NCBI RefSeq assembly: GCF_938045405.1
Contig: NZ_CALIMW010000013.1
Coordinates: forward strand, 1-6,366
Origin: an uncultured Campylobacter sp.
GTDB lineage: Bacteria; Campylobacterota; Campylobacteria; Campylobacterales; Campylobacteraceae
DNA length: 6,366 nt
Direction: 5' to 3'
The notes beneath the pieces were generated by a model, which ran no database searches, had not been told where the DNA came from, and worked only from the letters and a program-made list of their open reading frames with translations. This document shows positions 5,560 through 6,366 of this stretch, piece by piece. A program made the translations under genes and the position numbers. Each line of letters opens with the position of its first letter. The first letter of the stretch is position 1.

Positions 5560-5606
5560 ACCAAAAATATCTTACAATAGTCCAAATTCTTTCTAAAAGG
5601 TCATAA
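5560..5606 (+). promoter_or_regulatory. Candidate promoter and ribosome-binding site for the acidic-protein gene
   Basis: The 57-nt gap after the ABC gene is AT-rich. TACAAT at 5573-5578, preceded by CCAAAAATATCT, is a plausible sigma70 -10. AAAAGG at 5595-5600 is a usable Shine-Dalgarno six bases before the ATG at 5607. No terminator hairpin is visible, so read-through from the rpsB transcript remains possible. No sigma54 (GG-N10-GC) or sigma28 element is evident. Confidence 0.4.
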
Positions 5607-6366
5607 ATGAAAATTCTACTTGACAATCACAATGAGCAGGTTGCAAGTGTCGTAAATATTTGCTGCGAGCGCATCGGTGCGGACCTGGTAGCATATAGTG
5701 CAGACGAGAGTGAATATGATTTGACGATAAAAAATTATGAAGATGGCGATGATATTTCAAAATTTGATCTTAATAAAACGCTGTTTCTGACGCCTAAAAA
5801 TGTCTCGGTGCCAGGAGCGCGATACACCCTTACCAAGCCTTTTTCGCCGCTTGAGCTCATCACGTTTATCAGCGAGTTTTCGGTTCAAAATATGAGCGTG
5901 CAGGCGAAAGAAAAAATGGCGAAAGAATTTGCCGATGCAAGCTCTGTGATGAAAGAGATCGATGCGATTGACCAGGCAAATTCCGCTTCGGGTAGTAATT
6001 TTGAAGAGCTCGTGGATAGCTTTTATGACTCCGGCAAGGATATACCGCTTTCGCAGCTGGCAAACGATATAGCGCCCGAGATTGCAGATGATGTGCCGCT
6101 TTCGCAGTTACTAGGCGATGTACCGCGCACGGACGAGATCGCAGATGATATTCCGCTCTCGCAGCTTGCAGATGAAGCAGCTCTTGCGGACACCATCGCC
6201 GATGATACGCCGCTTAACGCCGTCGCAGAAAAGATTGCGGATAATATCGCAGATGATATGCCTCTAAACTTAGTTGCTAGCGATATCCCTGAGGATGTAC
6301 CGCTAAATAGTATCGGCACAAGCGAACCCACCGAAAGTAATCACGCGCCTCAAGATGAAATTTCGC
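5607..6366 (+). CDS. Highly acidic repeat protein with a degenerate receiver-like N-terminus (3'-truncated by window edge)
   Basis: The frame is open from the ATG at 5607 to the window end (253 codons, no stop); AAAAGG precedes the start. Residues 1-90 (MKILLDNHNEQV..., then KTLFLTPK and TLTKPFSPLELITFI) have the rhythm of a response-regulator receiver, including a terminal KPF-x-P-x-E-L. However, the acidic pair after strand 1 is only D6-N7, and the phosphoacceptor region reads YDLTIKNYED, so phosphorylation is doubtful. From about 95 on the protein is Asp/Glu-rich, and residues 144-236 hold at least six D-D-x-P-L-(S/N) repeats. No signal peptide, membrane segment or cysteine-rich motif is seen. 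It resembles the 'highly acidic protein' annotated close to tsf in C. jejuni (Cj1178c, from memory). The function is unknown. The opposite-strand open frame here is an artefact of the repeats. Confidence 0.85.
   Translation, partial: MKILLDNHNEQVASVVNICCERIGADLVAYSADESEYDLTIKNYEDGDDISKFDLNKTLFLTPKNVSVPGARYTLTKPFSPLELITFISEFSVQNMSVQAKEKMAKEFADASSVMKEIDAIDQANSASGSNFEELVDSFYDSGKDIPLSQLANDIAPEIADDVPLSQLLGDVPRTDEIADDIPLSQLADEAALADTIADDTPLNAVAEKIADNIADDMPLNLVASDIPEDVPLNSIGTSEPTESNHAPQDEIS
6036..6314 (+). repeat. Six imperfect D-D-x-P-L repeats in the acidic protein
   Basis: The copies are KDIPLSQL, ADDVPLSQL, ADDIPLSQL, ADDTPLNAV, ADDMPLNLV and EDVPLNSI, with the Pro at residues 147, 164, 183, 202, 219 and 232. 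Spacing is 17, 19, 19, 17 and 13 residues. The intervening stretch is usually an Ala/Asp/Glu-rich linker ending in I-A. The first three copies have SQL, the last three have N at that place. DNA identity is modest, so the array is old or diversified rather than a fresh expansion. It may continue past the window. Confidence 0.85.

Noticed and set aside
6023..6331. - strand frame rich in Ser/Ile opposite the acidic protein repeats
   Set aside because: Its repeats are the mirror of the D-D-x-P-L array; the + strand frame has a start, a ribosome-binding site and a coherent N-terminal domain.
1..6366. Mobile element, CRISPR, toxin-antitoxin or phage-defence genes
   Set aside because: No transposase, integrase, spaced direct repeats, tRNA attachment site or defence motifs were seen; the genes are mostly housekeeping.

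Overview
The window looks like chromosomal DNA of a relatively GC-rich Campylobacter, close in style to the C. gracilis / C. showae / C. rectus / C. curvus group. Three things point there: the rpsB-tsf-ABC ATPase order known from Campylobacter, a TATAAT promoter with AT-periodic upstream DNA and no clear -35, and a very strong excess of the palindromic hexamer AAATTT in otherwise GC-rich genes. The species is inferred. All real genes lie on the + strand. No tRNA, rRNA, CRISPR array, insertion sequence or integrase is visible.

Left part (1-1417): the 3' portion of riboflavin synthase (ribE) is followed after 18 nt by pgeF, a YfiH/laccase-domain purine nucleoside phosphorylase that also has a proposed cell-wall editing role. 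The ribE gene is unusual. About 60 extra residues sit in the middle of its C-terminal barrel, and they contain a run of pentapeptide repeats encoded by a degenerate 30-bp tandem repeat. pgeF ends in a perfect 11-bp tandem duplication that has reset its stop codon.

Middle (1418-3043): a non-coding spacer of about 200 nt precedes iadA, an isoaspartyl dipeptidase of peptidase family M38 with every expected metal ligand. A further 281-nt spacer carries an AT-rich palindrome after iadA, a strong promoter, and a leader RNA of about 110 nt upstream of rpsB. The leader has two Shine-Dalgarno-like sites and mutually exclusive pairings, so it is a good candidate for autoregulation by S2.

Right part (3044-6366): rpsB (ribosomal protein S2 with a long acidic tail) and tsf (EF-Ts, large form) overlap by 1 nt. 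Two nt after tsf comes a LolD-like ABC ATPase with no permease partner in the window. This looks like one translationally coupled transcript. After a 57-nt gap with a candidate promoter, a gene running off the right edge encodes an acidic protein. It has a degenerate receiver-like N-terminal domain and at least six imperfect D-D-x-P-L-(S/N) repeats, and it resembles the 'highly acidic protein' found near this locus in C. jejuni. From memory, C. jejuni has fliR between the ABC gene and the acidic-protein gene. No fliR is present here, which would fit a non-flagellated species such as C. gracilis.
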